A DNA stretch of 64,000 bases from Siphonodentalium dalli (taxonomy: Eukaryota; Mollusca; Scaphopoda; Gadilida; Siphonodentaliidae): the NCBI GenBank assembly GCA_032622095.1, contig CP136066.1, positions 168,836,664-168,900,663 on the forward strand. The letters run 5' to 3'. Below the pieces are notes generated by a model. The model was given only the letters and a program-made list of their open reading frames with translations, made no database searches and had not been told where the DNA came from. The translations under genes and the position numbers were made by a program. Positions 46,006 through 57,642 of the stretch are shown here, one piece after another (within the stretch, counting starts at the first letter, position 1; each line of letters starts with the position of its first letter).

Positions 46006-46330
46006 TGTCTGTTCTGGGGATTCGCTTTTGTTTCAAAACGAACCAGTGACAAATGAATTCAACAACTTATTTTGTAACATAGCTGCAGAGTTAACGGAGA
46101 TGCTACCATCTCCATCAGACAATAGTGGTGCAACCTTTGTTGAATCTTATTATTCCGCTAAGGGCATCAAAGTACGTGATACTCGACGAACGAAAAATGT
46201 TATTTTTACAACAGACCGATTTGAGGTTATTCTTTTTAAGATGTTAAATTAATGTGCCGGGGCGTAATTATAAGCAATCAACGCATTTTGTGATGCGCTT
46301 ACTAGCTTACAAAATTGTAAGTGGCCAAAC
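46006..46330 (+). pseudogene. LINE pol linker fragment
   Basis: The plus-strand frame reads GDSLLFQNEPVTNEFNNLFC, NIAAELTEMLPS, then FTTDRFEVILFKMLN. A second frame then gives VIISNQRIL. Known: a NEFNxxFxNI segment followed by F.V.....I..LK...G.D.ISNEhl is the linker between endonuclease and reverse transcriptase in many LINEs. The RT core is not present. Clade not assigned. Confidence 0.5.
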
Positions 46331-47519
46331 AACATACTTGGTATAATTGTATATAGTACATAATTTATTCATTATGTTGTTCGGCTACTTAAGATTTTAT
46401 AAATCCATAAATGCAAGAACAAAATACGTTGATAGCTTATAAATATAGCACATATATGTACGGTTTAGACATCGGCCTTTGATAATAAAGGCATATACAT
46501 GTAATATACTAATGTGTACAGTGAATGGTGTACAATGTATGTCGCTGCCATTAAGCCGCTATTTGAGGATGCCACCTAAGGTCCTCCCGATACAGGCACA
46601 GACATATATGAGGATGAACATGACTAGAAACGAGGGTTCATACGTGTCCGATAGACCGTATATGAATATCCCATGTTATAGTAATTGAAGGGTGTCTGCG
46701 TTTATAGGACTAACCCAGTGAAGCGAAATCGGTTGTCTTGTCTGCAGTCTTGTCTGGATTCTGGCCCGCAAAGACAACTAACGTTTTGACATCATGACGT
46801 CGTAATTGGTTTTCATTAAGCCGACAAACGAAATTAATTGATATAATATTATCAAAACCTATTTATTTATAACTGTTTATAAATGAATTATTCATGATCA
46901 CATATTGGTAGTTATGAAACAACGACAAGAACAGTGATGTGTGCAGCAGGATGGACATATCGGATGACAACCTGGACATATAAATACATTTATTCTGGAA
47001 ACAAAACGAAAGGGCTGATACGTTTTTGTTGAAAAGTGTGCATACAAGAATTGAAGCAAAATTTAAAACATTTGAACTCAAACAACCCCGTTGAAACGTA
47101 CATATAAGGAAGCATGCAATCAATCTGATATGCGAGGATTAAACGCTGAAGGCAAATGTTTTATTGGAAATCTCGTTAAATAAATGACAAGATGTGACTC
47201 GCAGGACATTAAAACATTGTTCAAAACTCATGCTTGCGATCTGAAAATGTGCGAGATGAAATCTTTAAGCAAGCAATGAACTACAAAAAAAACGATAAAA
47301 AGACGCCAATTAAGAACACAATATATTTTAGTTATATTTTAATAAAAGAATTGTTGTATTGATCTAAAGAAATTGTGCGAAATATTCCCAAATGACAAAA
47401 TAATTATGAAAGTGTCAATGATTGTAACTCAGCTTGGGGGGGTGTAATTATTTGCTGAGCAGTGAAAAGAATGATAAAGAAGTCACGCTGAAGATCCATA
47501 TTAAGTTTGATCATGATCG
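46331..47519. other. No gene seen
   Basis: AT-rich without coding texture. Confidence 0.5.
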
Positions 47520-48222
47520 GGTGAGGGATATGGTTTGCAGGGTGCGCCAAAGGATTTAGTCATACAAAAAGTTAATTCCAAGATGGCCGCTGGCGGCCAT
47601 GTTTTTCAACAAATTTCGGTCAAAACAAGAGGCTCCCATCTAGAGATCACTCCGAAGATCCATGTGAAGATTAGTGATGATCGGATGAGGAATGTGGTCT
47701 GTGGGGTGCGCCAAAGGATTTAGTCAAACAAAGAGTAAATTGCAAAATATGAGGCTCCCATCTAGAGGTCACGCGGAAGATCAGTATGAAGTTTGGTGAT
47801 CATCGGATGAGGGACGTGGTATGTATGGTGTGCAAAGGATTTAGTCATGCAAAGAGTAAAATACAAAATAGCTGCCAGCGGCCATGTTTTTCATCGAATT
47901 TTCATTCAAATTCGATAGCTCCCGTCTGCATGTGATCAAAATCGTGCGTGCAAAATTAAAAAATTATCCAGCTATAAATACGGGCTGTATCGTGTGCCGA
48001 TGGATTCAAATTTCAAATCATGATGGCTGCTGGCAGCCATGTTTTTCAACGGACATATTCGATAGCTCCCATCTATAGGTCACCCTGTAGCTACGTTTGC
48101 AGTTTGGTAAAGATCGGATGAGTGATGCAACACGTAGGGCGTGCCGAAGGAAATTGTTGACCTACGGACGAAGGACGCCAACCCATGGCAATAGCTCAAA
48201 CATTACGTCGTAAAGTTGAGCT
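47520..48222 (-). repeat. Hairpin-headed tandem-core element, family A, inverted copy
   Basis: Read on the minus strand it starts TTAGCTCAACTTTACGACGT, whose partner AATGTTTGAGCTA closes a hairpin, then CCATGGGTTGGCGTCC. Units are marked by GGCTCCCATCTAGAG-type words at 47630, 47751, 47921 and 48060 (spacing 121, 170, 139), each with GCCATGTTTTTC. The head matches 33206. Confidence 0.75.
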
Positions 48223-48821
48223 AATAAGAAGCAATAAAATGATTAGTATCAACGGAAGATCAGAGAAGCAGAAAGAATGACGGCACAGTTCCGCCAGAAA
48301 AAAAAACTCACAACAAACGTTAATGCTGTAATCTGTATATCTATGGAAGCACAATCTAACCGGCTTCAATAATGTTACAGTTTATGAAAGTAGCGATACT
48401 AAATCATTTAGATGATACTACACGAAATTGTAACGTCAAACGACTGTAAAAATGTGTACATGCGTATTATTACTACAGGTTTCAGTAGTATACCCGGACT
48501 AAAAATCTAGATATTTGTTTCGATAAATTGATGAATATGATGACAATGAATTAGTAAAAAAAAAATTCATCGCGTTGGTACATTGCTGATTCCGCACTTT
48601 TATGCAACCATGTCGGAAGTCACGTAATTTTTCGCAAAAGTGTTGACAAGACACCGGACTTCTCTACGCTAATGCGTAACGCTCTGACGGCGAAACCGTT
48701 ACGTCGTCGAGTTGCAATGAGACCGTTGCAACGTAACGCCCCCACACACCCTTGTGCCGATAACGGTATGCTTTGGTGTATTGGAGGCATAGTTGACTCT
48801 CCTAACATATTGGGGGGGGGG
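48223..48821. other. No gene seen
   Basis: Two imperfect copies of GCCGATAACGGTATG..TGGTGTATTGGAGGCATAG type (48757 and 48900) lie at the right edge and extend beyond it. Confidence 0.5.
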
Positions 48822-48900
48822 GTAATGCAGGCCCTCAATCTGTATAGATGGATCGCTGAATGCTGGCGAGCTATTCGATCCCTTATGACTAGTGCATAGT
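48822..48900 (-). repeat. Fragment of the zinc-finger gene 3' end
   Basis: TAATGCAGGCCCTCA to GATCCCTTATGACTAGTGC matches 24795-24895 and 26145-26240 with a 9-bp loss. It is preceded by a G10 run. Confidence 0.75.
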
Positions 48901-49055
48901 GCCGAGAACGGTATGATTTGATGTAGTGAAGGCATAGTTGCACACGTATTTTTTTCTTGAAATAAATCTGAATTTCCACAACTACTCCCTTTTTGCAAAC
49001 ATAAATCAGTATAGAAACGCACACAAATGGTTGAGGAATTAACATTGCCTATGAA

Positions 49056-49072
49056 TTTATTTTTCGTTTATT
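49056..49072 (-). terminator. Poly(A) signals of the decarboxylase gene
   Basis: AATAAA on the minus strand at 49072-49067 and again at 49061-49056, about 95-110 bases past the stop codon. Confidence 0.6.
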
Positions 49073-49165
49073 TTAAGATCAGTTTATATAAAGATATACA
49101 CCATAATTTTTGTAAGCTGACACTCATTTCCCTACACAAATGTCAAGGTGCATAATTTCAATGAC

Positions 49166-49728
49166 TTAGTTGCTTGCGACCGCTTCTCTGATGTTGTAAA
49201 GTAATTGGTCAACGTCCTCAACGTGAGACCGGAAGGATGAGATGCACACACGAAGATAGTGGACGCCTCCAATCACTGTTCCGTGGAAGCATGCGATATA
49301 ATTATGGGAGAATTGTTTAGCTATGCGAATGTTAATCTCGTCGATATCACAACCAGGAGGTTCGTATCGGAATAGAACAATACAAAGTTTAGGCCGACAA
49401 ACAATCCGCATGTTGGGAATTTTACCAATCTGCTCCGCTAGATACTGTGTAAGCTGGAGTTTCTCTTCGATCACTTTTTTGAAGAAATCTTCTCCCAAAA
49501 CTTTAAGTGATATCCACAAAGGAAGACCGGTTATTGGTCTGGTTAGTTCGAATGTATAATCCATTGGATTGTATTTTGTCGTATCTGTAACCAGGTAGTC
49601 ATGACCATCCGCGAAGTACATAGTTTCAAACAATTTTGAGCCATTTCTTACAATCAAAGCCCCGAATCCACGCGGCTGAGCCAATAGCTTATGGCAGTCT
49701 ATACTGATTGAGTCTCCTCGCTCTATGC
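49166..49728 (-). CDS. Group II PLP-dependent decarboxylase, last exon
   Basis: The acceptor TATCTTTGCAG (AG at 49729-49730) is followed by two bases completing a Gly codon, then IERGDSISIDCHKLLAQPRG. Known: in group II PLP decarboxylases (PF00282) the Lys of the HK pair forms the Schiff base with PLP. The D-x-HK-x3-QP form is that of bacterial L-2,4-diaminobutyrate decarboxylases, not the NPHKW of animal aromatic-amino-acid decarboxylases. The rest (LTRPITGLPLWISLKVLG, RYEPPG, VIGGVHYLRVCISS) matches the C-terminal domain, ending at TAA 49166. The frame is intact. Substrate specificity cannot be read from this. Expected in the cytosol. Confidence 0.88.
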
Positions 49729-50895
49729 CTGCAAAGATAAATTGATGAGCGGACGGTACGTTACTAGCAAAAAATTCAAACCGGCTATAAATAAAGCACG
49801 CATCGCTACAGTCTACATTACAGTAAGAGTCGACTGCTGGGCTAGTTGGACATATTGTTTGTCATATGGAAAACCAATGCCAAGAAGTAAGAATTATACG
49901 ATTGGCAACGCTACCGAGGTTTATGCTCAGTGCGTGGTTCTTAGTTGCGATCATATTTTCAAGAGACCTGCAGTATTTGGTATCGATAAAAGGACACAAG
50001 TAACTGGTGAAAGCTCGGCTATGTTGATAGAGAGTTTGAGGAAAAGTTCAGACAGCCTGCTCTCGCAAAAATGAGCACAATACGGGCCTATTTTGAGTGT
50101 CGCATTTTCGGCCCATACAGCCTATTTGAGGAAAAATACGCTCGATTTGGGCGTAAAATATGTCGTAAACTAAGCTCATATTGTCACTATTTAATCTGCT
50201 TTTTTAATCGACACGACTTACCAGATGAACATTTTTTTTATAATGTGTGTTAAATGCGACCCGCGCCATTCAGCAGAATAACGGGTATTAGTTCTACATG
50301 AGCTTATTTCAGAATCAAATATGTCCAATATGAATCTATTTGCAGGGGGATATCTTGAGTTCAGACTGATCAGCTAAAATGTGCTACACTGGCCACAGAA
50401 TATTAATTATTAGCAGAGGATTCGCGATTCGTCCGCGATTTAAAGGCATGGGTGGCGCTCGTTATAGAAATATTAATATTTGTTCAAATTGCCATTAACG
50501 GAAGGAATATTAAAATATATATATATAGTTTTGTTCATATGCCAATCATAATCAGCGCGTAAATAGTATATTGTCGTCAATGCGAACGATGGTGTATGTA
50601 AACAAGAACCTTCTTGTGTTACAGAAGTTTTGCTTCTGTTTACATAACAGAACGCAATTATATTTAATCACACACAAACGCTCTTTATGATTTCGATATC
50701 AGGAAAACAGTAACAAATAACGCTCTTTATGTTTACCATATCCGGATCTAAACAAAAGCCAGGAAAAGTAACGTTTTTTTTGCTTTTGTTTACATAACAA
50801 AGGAAAACAGTATTCGACAATACCATACTGTTTATGCCATATTTCTTATTGGTATAAGTACAAACTCTGTCTATATTGTACTATTCTTTCTGATT

Positions 50896-51201
50896 ATGGC
50901 GGCTTTTGACGGAGCTGAATATTTTAACAGCATTCCCACCGCCAACGCAGCCCATATCTTTAACCGATTCGTTTGTGTCGAAGATTTTAGCCGAGCTGGC
51001 TCCACATGGGGCGACAGTTGTGCATGGGTTTTCCAAAAAAACAATGGCGAAAAGGTGACACCGAAGCGCTCTGTTCTGATCAAAGCACTCACCAGCGTTG
51101 GAAGTGTGTGCATTGAGGTTTTACTGAGACATTTTGTCACCCGTGGGTGGTACTTTGGTTTAAACGTTGATATCCACCAGATATATAATTATATTAGATA
51201 G
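50896..51201 (+). CDS. Unrecognised open frame in the intron, opposite strand
   Basis: ATGGCGGCT gives a good start context. MAAFDGAEYFNSIPTANAAH, then HIFNRFVCVEDFSRAGSTWG, FQKNNGEKVTPKRSVLIKAL and FVTRGWYFGLNVDIHQ, stop at 51199. It is richer in GC than the DNA around it and has no internal stop over 101 codons. The preceding 250 bases hold several copies of an AACGCTCTTTATG word and TTTACATAAC palindromes. It could be a small gene, a first exon or a mobile-element ORF. No family is recognised. Confidence 0.4.
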   Translation: MAAFDGAEYFNSIPTANAAHIFNRFVCVEDFSRAGSTWGDSCAWVFQKNNGEKVTPKRSVLIKALTSVGSVCIEVLLRHFVTRGWYFGLNVDIHQIYNYIR

Positions 51202-52215
51202 AAATATATTGAACATGGAAATACATAAAGAATTGTTATAATTGATATGGTAATTTGTTATGGATCTTGTAGATAAGGGATAACGACAGTAAGCAAGCAC
51301 AGTAAGTGTCATTCTCTCCGTGTATCATCAAGGGCCTGTGTAAAATGTATATATTATTCAACCTGGGATTTACGTTAATATCTGGGCCTGGCAGTAGATA
51401 GATAATCCTGATTTTACATGGGTTCTGTAATATTTTGGGAATTTAAAATAAGAGGAGAATTCAGGGGAAGAAGATGAGGATGGAAGGGGAGAAAATTAAA
51501 TGCAGGAATAAAGACGCCATATAACCAATGTCACCTGCTATAGGTCATGAAGACAAGATGTCCATGTTAGAGAGATTCCGCTTCCAGCGAGTGTTCTTGT
51601 AACTCTAACATCATAGGTCACGTGATTCTACACGCTTGTTGTCGATACGCGACTGATATGTGTGAGAACAACTGTCTCTGCTTGTAAACACGGGTTGTAA
51701 TTCTATTTTTGAAACATTTTGTTCTAACTATGATTCTGGATATATGGAACAAACCCTCATTTAATAGTTCGACATGACCATTGCATCAGACAACTGGTTG
51801 AGTATGTAGGTAAATAAATAGTTCACTCTTGGGGTCCACATAGTTTACGCCAAATTTTGATTACACAATTTAACTATCTGAATGACATGTAAGTCAGCCT
51901 CCGTTATAAACTGAAATTTCGAAATAATCTTGTTTCAGGCATGACATTGACCAAAAATGTGACTATTTTACTAGGACATGTGGTTGAGTGAGGTGATAGA
52001 CCCCAAAGCACCGCCCACCCGGTAACACGTCCGCTTTACTGATAAACCACATACATACACAACGCTTAATTGTTCGGCGGAATTTATGTTACATTAATTA
52101 TAACACATTATTAAAAAAGATTCGGACTCCGTATTCTGGATTGCAACAAGCCATATCTGGTGGATGGCAACAGTAGCTGTCGAGAAAACATGCTTCGTTG
52201 CCAAAAATCATTGAT

Positions 52216-52987
52216 TATACCCCCCGCAACGAAGTTAGGGGGGTATACTGGAGTCGGCTTGTCCGTCCGTCCGTCGTCCGTCCGTGGACACAAATTTGTC
52301 CGGAGTTTTTCTCAGTCGTTTTTTGATCAATTTCCGTGAAACTTGGCACAGACATCAACCACCATGGGAACCTGTGCAACTGCGATTATGAAGTCTGTCG
52401 CACTTTTTTTGGTGGAGTTATACCCCCTATTTCGACTTAGAAAATTTTCGCAACATGTATACGTTTGTCCGAGCTTTAATTCCTACATTTTTCGGTCAAT
52501 TTTTTTAAAACGTGGCACAGATATTTAGTACCATGGGAACTTGTGCACCTGCGATTATGACGTCTGTCCGACGTTTTTGGGTGGAGTTATCCCCCTTTTT
52601 CGACTTAGAAACTTTTTTTGCAACATGCATAATTTTGTCCGAGCTTTTATTCCTACAATTTACGGTCAATGTTTTTTAATCTTGGCACTGATATTTAGTA
52701 CCATGGGAACCTGTGCACCTGCGATTATGACGTCTGTCCGACATATTTTGTGTGGAGTTATTCCCCTTTTTCGACTTATAATGTTTTCGCAACATACATA
52801 ATTTTGTCCAAGCTTTTATTCCTACATTTTTTGGTCAATAGGTTTAAGATTAGGATTATGGTTGTACACCTGCAATGGGAACTGTTATTTGATTATTTTA
52901 ACTAAATGTTTACTGACATGTGAAATATCTTAGTATTTTAAAAACAGGGGGGTATCCGTAGTCCCATTGGGACAGTCACACCTCTAG
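52216..52987 (+). repeat. Hairpin-headed tandem-core element, family C
   Basis: Head palindrome TATACCCCCC with GGGGGGTATA (52216-52246), then TGTCCGTCCGTCCGTCGTCC. Three units are marked by ACCATGGGAACCTGTGCA-type words at about 52361, 52529 and 52699 (spacing 168 and 170), sharing GCGATTATGA and CCTTTTTCGACTTA. The end is GGGGGGTATCCGTAGTCCCA. Confidence 0.8.
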
Positions 52988-53080
52988 TTTACACGGCCAA
53001 TTGCATGTCACCCATAATTAATATTCCCTTTACCACTGCAACATATCCTCGCGCAAATACGCAATAATCGACCAATAATA

Positions 53081-53117
53081 ACGACCCCGCTCGGCGCTCA
53101 AGCGCCGTGCTCGGGTC
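53081..53117. repeat. GC-rich imperfect hairpin
   Basis: CGACCCCGCTCGGCGCT folds with GCGCCGTGCTCGGGTCG around a CAA loop. A CpG-rich island in AT-rich intron sequence. Confidence 0.8.
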
Positions 53118-55249
53118 GTGTATAGGTAACAGGCGGGCGTACGTACTTAATTTACAGTATACCGTGTAGGCGAAATTTTTAGTGAACCAACTTTTTCGTG
53201 AAAAAATCACGAGACTTCCGGCTGTGGTTTCCAAAATCGCGGAATCAGCAATGAAACGAATTTACTATTTCACAACGTCCGATATGTGGCAATGGACTAC
53301 TGAACTATTACAGCAGTAAGTTGTCATGAATGTGACCTGCAAAGGTTCATATTAGATCAGTTTCGTTAGCTAAATGAAGGCAGTTACGGCGTCATGACGT
53401 CGAAACGTCATTTGTCCGCGGGCATGGCTGAACGTGTCATGTTGTCTTCGCTTAATCACATCGACGTACATTGTAGTCTATAGCATTCACTATATACATT
53501 ACAATATAGAAGCATTTATTATCAAAGGCCGATATACTATATTAAGGCATATATAATTATCGAAGACCAATGGCATCCAAAACGATCAACACTATTAATC
53601 AAGCATTCGCGTCGCTGACATACGTATAGGCGTAATATATATATATGCATATAGTTCTACGACTATTTGTACGAACCTTCACATTGTCCGTCTTACTGTT
53701 ATGCCGGGGTCGTTCTATATATGCCTTGCATATTATCATATTATGAAATAGGTACATAATGTGATTATTTGAGTCTGAATTGAACTGATAAAGGACCCAT
53801 ACCTGTTATTTTGTTTTGTGGTCTGGGCCACAGTGAAAACACATGCTAAAGAGCGTACACCTGAATAGTCGTGAAATGGCTTATTTGTGTCATTGTCCGC
53901 ACATAATCTACTCAGAATTGCCTCATTATGAGTCGATAATGTGACTAACAAGCTCTCATTTTCAGCACATTATCGACTAAAATAAGGCGATCTCAGCACA
54001 TTATCTACCTAAAACAAGTTCTATTATAAGCAGATAATGTGGAGTTTTCGGGATAACAAGCTGCTTTCCCGCATCGGACATACATATGCTATTTCTAATA
54101 AACTGGTGGTAATGACGAGAAACACTTGAAAATATGTTGCGTTTGACGAAATCAGTAATTCAAAGCGTATATATACATGCGCAAACGGGCCTTATTTTGA
54201 CACACTGATTCGTTGGAGCACTACTTCGCATTGATGCGATATATGCAGTATGGTATTTCATACGCGAAACGATATAGCCCCACCTTTCAGTCGATATCTT
54301 GTTGAATGAATTGCAAAATAGATTGGTTATCACCACTCTGTAGGTTCCCCACATTAAAATATGATATGTATATATAAACTGCACATTTGAAAAAGTTTTA
54401 TTGTACATAAGTTCCTGAAAACAATGAAATATTAAAGGTGTTTCATGGCATAGAAGTATAGTAAATGGGGTTAAAATTTACAACGGGTTGGTGGTTCTTC
54501 AATATGCATGCATTTATCTTTCATGAAGTGCTCAGCGAAGAAGTGTTCGAGCTCTATTAACTAGAACCGGACAAGGAGCGTTGTTTGTTATTCAGTTAAG
54601 GGTTATTTTTTATACAGAACACAATTCTCTCTTTTATTGAGATATATCTCAAATGTTCATGTTATAAAAGTAAACCATTGACCATAATTTGGTACTATGT
54701 TTAAAGTCAGTTAATGGACCCGCGACTGCATTTTGCACTTATCGTTCCGAATGTCCACTCACGTCCATTAGCCCTGACGGACTATTTATTTCATGTTTAT
54801 GTTAATTATATGTATCTTAGATTTGCATAATACACAGACCTTTAGTAAGTATTTATTTCCCCAAGTTGAAAGGCGACCCTACGTGGAAACTGTTTCCCAA
54901 ATTGGCGTTTTACTTGCTTATTTTATTTAATGTATGCTTTATACATAATTGCGTCGCTACATATTGGTTCTGACATTTCTTTTATATAGGTTCTTCGTTT
55001 TTGTGATATGGCCTAGCGGCTGACAACCTGGGCTAATTCTATATCATTTAAGGACAATGCATGTAAAATGGACAATGCAGATTATACACATGTTAAAGTG
55101 CTTTAAATAATTTCTGTCGTACGTTCTGATTGTACATAAATGTACATGTGGTAATACTATTATCAACATGCACTCAAGCGTCCAGTCACAATAACGCCAT
55201 GGAAACAAGGTTCGAATTAACGCTTTAATCGCAAGTATTTTATACAAAC

Positions 55250-55424
55250 CTTCAGACAACTGCTTAACTTTTTCAGACAGTAGACACACTCCGCCAATAG
55301 CAGCATCAATATGGAACCACATGGAATATCGGTCAGCTATCTCAGCCATGCGTTGCATTGGATCAATTGCTCCACTGTCGACTGTACCGAGGGTTCCGAC
55401 CAACATAAATGGCGTCAAGCCTGC
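55250..55424 (-). CDS. Group II PLP-dependent decarboxylase, internal exon
   Basis: The acceptor TTTTATGTAG (AG at 55425-55426) opens in phase 0 with AGLTPFMLVGTLGTVDSGAI, then DPMQRMAEIADRYSMWFHID, AAIGGVCLLSEKVKQLSE and the first base of Gly. Known: the HxDAAxGG block carries the Asp that contacts the PLP ring nitrogen, and TLGTxDSGAID lies in the same cofactor pocket. The split Gly codon is completed by the next exon, restoring the family motif G-I-E-R. Earlier exons were not found between here and 64 kb and may lie outside the window. Confidence 0.88.
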
Positions 55425-56155
55425 CTACATAAAATGGATGAAGTATAAATATACACATATATGTAAATGTAGGTGTTCTTGGTTCGTTTAGAATTATGCG
55501 CTTATTTCAGTGTTTCGAACATACAGTGTTCATACAAAATGTCTTCTTGGAGAGCGCAGTAATCAAACTTATTATATAACATTGTCGCTTATTATATACC
55601 ATTGTCGAAAACTCCGACGTTATCCGTTTCACCATATCACCGAACACAATATCTGAGCTCGCTGAAAATGTAAATGTGTATACCCGCATATTTGAAGCAA
55701 AATGATGTGTATCTGGTGCGTTATTTCGTGGGGCTATCTGATTAAATCAGATTAATCATGACAGCTGAATCGTAATTTAGTGGTAAAACATGTAAATCGT
55801 ACATCCGGGTAACTGACAAATCCCTGCAACGTTCATAATCATTGTAAACAAAACAATCGGCTCATCACATCGCAGTTTTAAAATCAAATAAACATAGGAA
55901 ACCGTTTCTTTTGTACAAATCAATGTAGAATATAAACCAACACCAAAGTGTTTAAGAGACGAAGACAGTTTTGTTGGAGAGTATTTTACTGAAATTAACC
56001 ATTATATTTCGTGACGTTGGGGAGCTCTTCATTTGAAATAGTATATGAAACCTGTTCATTTCATCCATAAAATGTCGCCACACACAAGGTCGATATCATC
56101 TGAAAAACGCGTTCCCTAACTTCGAGGTATTGTTTATGACCTAACTGTAAACACA
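55425..56155. other. No gene seen
   Basis: AT-rich; no additional decarboxylase exon could be read. Confidence 0.5.
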
Positions 56156-57080
56156 ATGCCAGATAAACGACCACCAGCGAGTTCCACATCGAGCGCCAGT
56201 GGCGATGACAGCATCGTTAAAGATAAAGGGAAAGATAAAAGCAAATCTGCACCACCAAAGAAATTCAAATCGTCAGACACTGGACAACAAAAGATATCAT
56301 TTGTGAAATCTGACAGCTCTGACACTTCTATAGGCAAAGTGCTTGCTGAAATAAATGCCAAATTGGACAATTTGGTCACAAAATCTGACCTCGAGAAGAG
56401 TATTGAGCCCCTTGTTACAACAGACAGTTTAAACAGGATCATAACAAACCTGAGGGGAGAGTTCGACAAAAAACTAGAGGAAGTGAAGGATGTGTGTGAC
56501 AGCAAGGTCTTCGACACAGAAACCAGGATGGACCAAATGGATAGCAAGATGTCTCAACTAACAAGCGAGGTCCAGGACAGGAAGAATGAAGTCAGACAAC
56601 TAAAAGATGAAATGAAAGAGTTGCAAGAAAAGAAAAAACAGACTGGAGCAGCAAACAAGAAAAGACAGTATTCGTGTGTTTGGAGTGAGCGACGACAGTG
56701 CCTCTGAAACAATTGACCAGTGCGAGAAAAAACTTGTAAAGATTATGCAGGACAGACTCCATCTTCCAATCGAACAGCGCGACATCAGCATTGCGCACAG
56801 AATTGGTAAATTTTCTGTAAGTCAAAAGTACCCAACAAGTGTTATATGCCAATTCATTTCTAGGCGAGCGAAGAATGATGTCATCCGAGAAAGAAAATTG
56901 TTGAAGGGACAGGGAATTGTGATTAAGGAAGACCTAACAGACATAAACAGTTCCCTCCTAAAAAATGCAAAGGAATCCTCAACTGTGGAAGATTCCTGGT
57001 CTGTCGGTGGGAAAATTTATGTGAAATATACCGACAAATCAAAAAGCATCAAGCAAATCTCGAAATTATGTGACATATAA
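56156..57080 (+). pseudogene. LINE ORF1: coiled coil, RRM and C-terminal domain
   Basis: MPDKRPPASSTSSASGDDSI begins a Ser/Lys-rich N-terminus. A long heptad-like region follows (IGKVLAEINAKLDNLVTKSD through QLKDEMKELQEKKK). One extra A in AAGAAAAGACAG shifts the frame. The corrected frame reads DSIRVFGVSDD, ISIAHRIGKFSVSQ, VICQFISRRAKNDVIRERKL, GIVIKEDLTDIN and GGKIYVKYTDKS, stop at 57078-57080. Known: this order (trimerising coiled coil, RRM, CTD) is that of L1/CR1-group ORF1 proteins that coat LINE RNA. No ORF2 follows directly. Confidence 0.82.
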
Positions 57081-57642
57081 ATTTCTACATTTCAATATTT
57101 GCATTATTGCACATATATTCAGTCCAAGTATATTCTATACTGTCAGTCTAGGCTACTATTTAATACTACATTCAGTATAGAAGTCTCAAAGTAAACACGA
57201 TATGATATTTCAATGTGCCTGTTTGTCAGTGTTTGACATATTCCTTTAATTATAACGCTGACCAAAACAAAACAAAACATGGTTTCATGTCTCAAACAGT
57301 TAAACTCAACATAGGAGATTACATGTAAATCATCCATCTCTGTTCAAAACAGTTAAACTCAGGTTATTATAACACATCATGAAACTAACCTGACATAACC
57401 AGTTATATACATGTACACTATGTCACTTAATTTCTGATATCTGTTCAATGACTGTGACACCTGTACTTTAAATGTCATATGCCAAAACATAACTATGTAC
57501 TATGTCCATCTCTATGATGTGCTCGATCAGTCCACCTATGTCCCTTTAACACTTTCCATACGCTATAAATGCATGTGCTGTATGTCGCGCCACTCAAATA
57601 ACTTATTTTACCATTGAATATTTTAACTATGTAAAATTGTAT
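57081..57642. other. No gene seen
   Basis: Downstream of the LINE ORF1; AT-rich. AAACAGTTAAACTCA occurs twice (57295 and 57347). Confidence 0.5.

Larger units (their letters stand above)
49729..55249 (-). other. Decarboxylase intron (5.5 kb, phase 1)
   Basis: Donor AAG|GTTTGT and acceptor TTTGCAG. It contains an unassigned open frame (50896-51201), a tandem-core element (52216-52987), a GC hairpin (53081-53117) and CACATTATC/GATAATGTG words at 53936-54035. Otherwise AT-rich with no gene seen. Confidence 0.75.
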
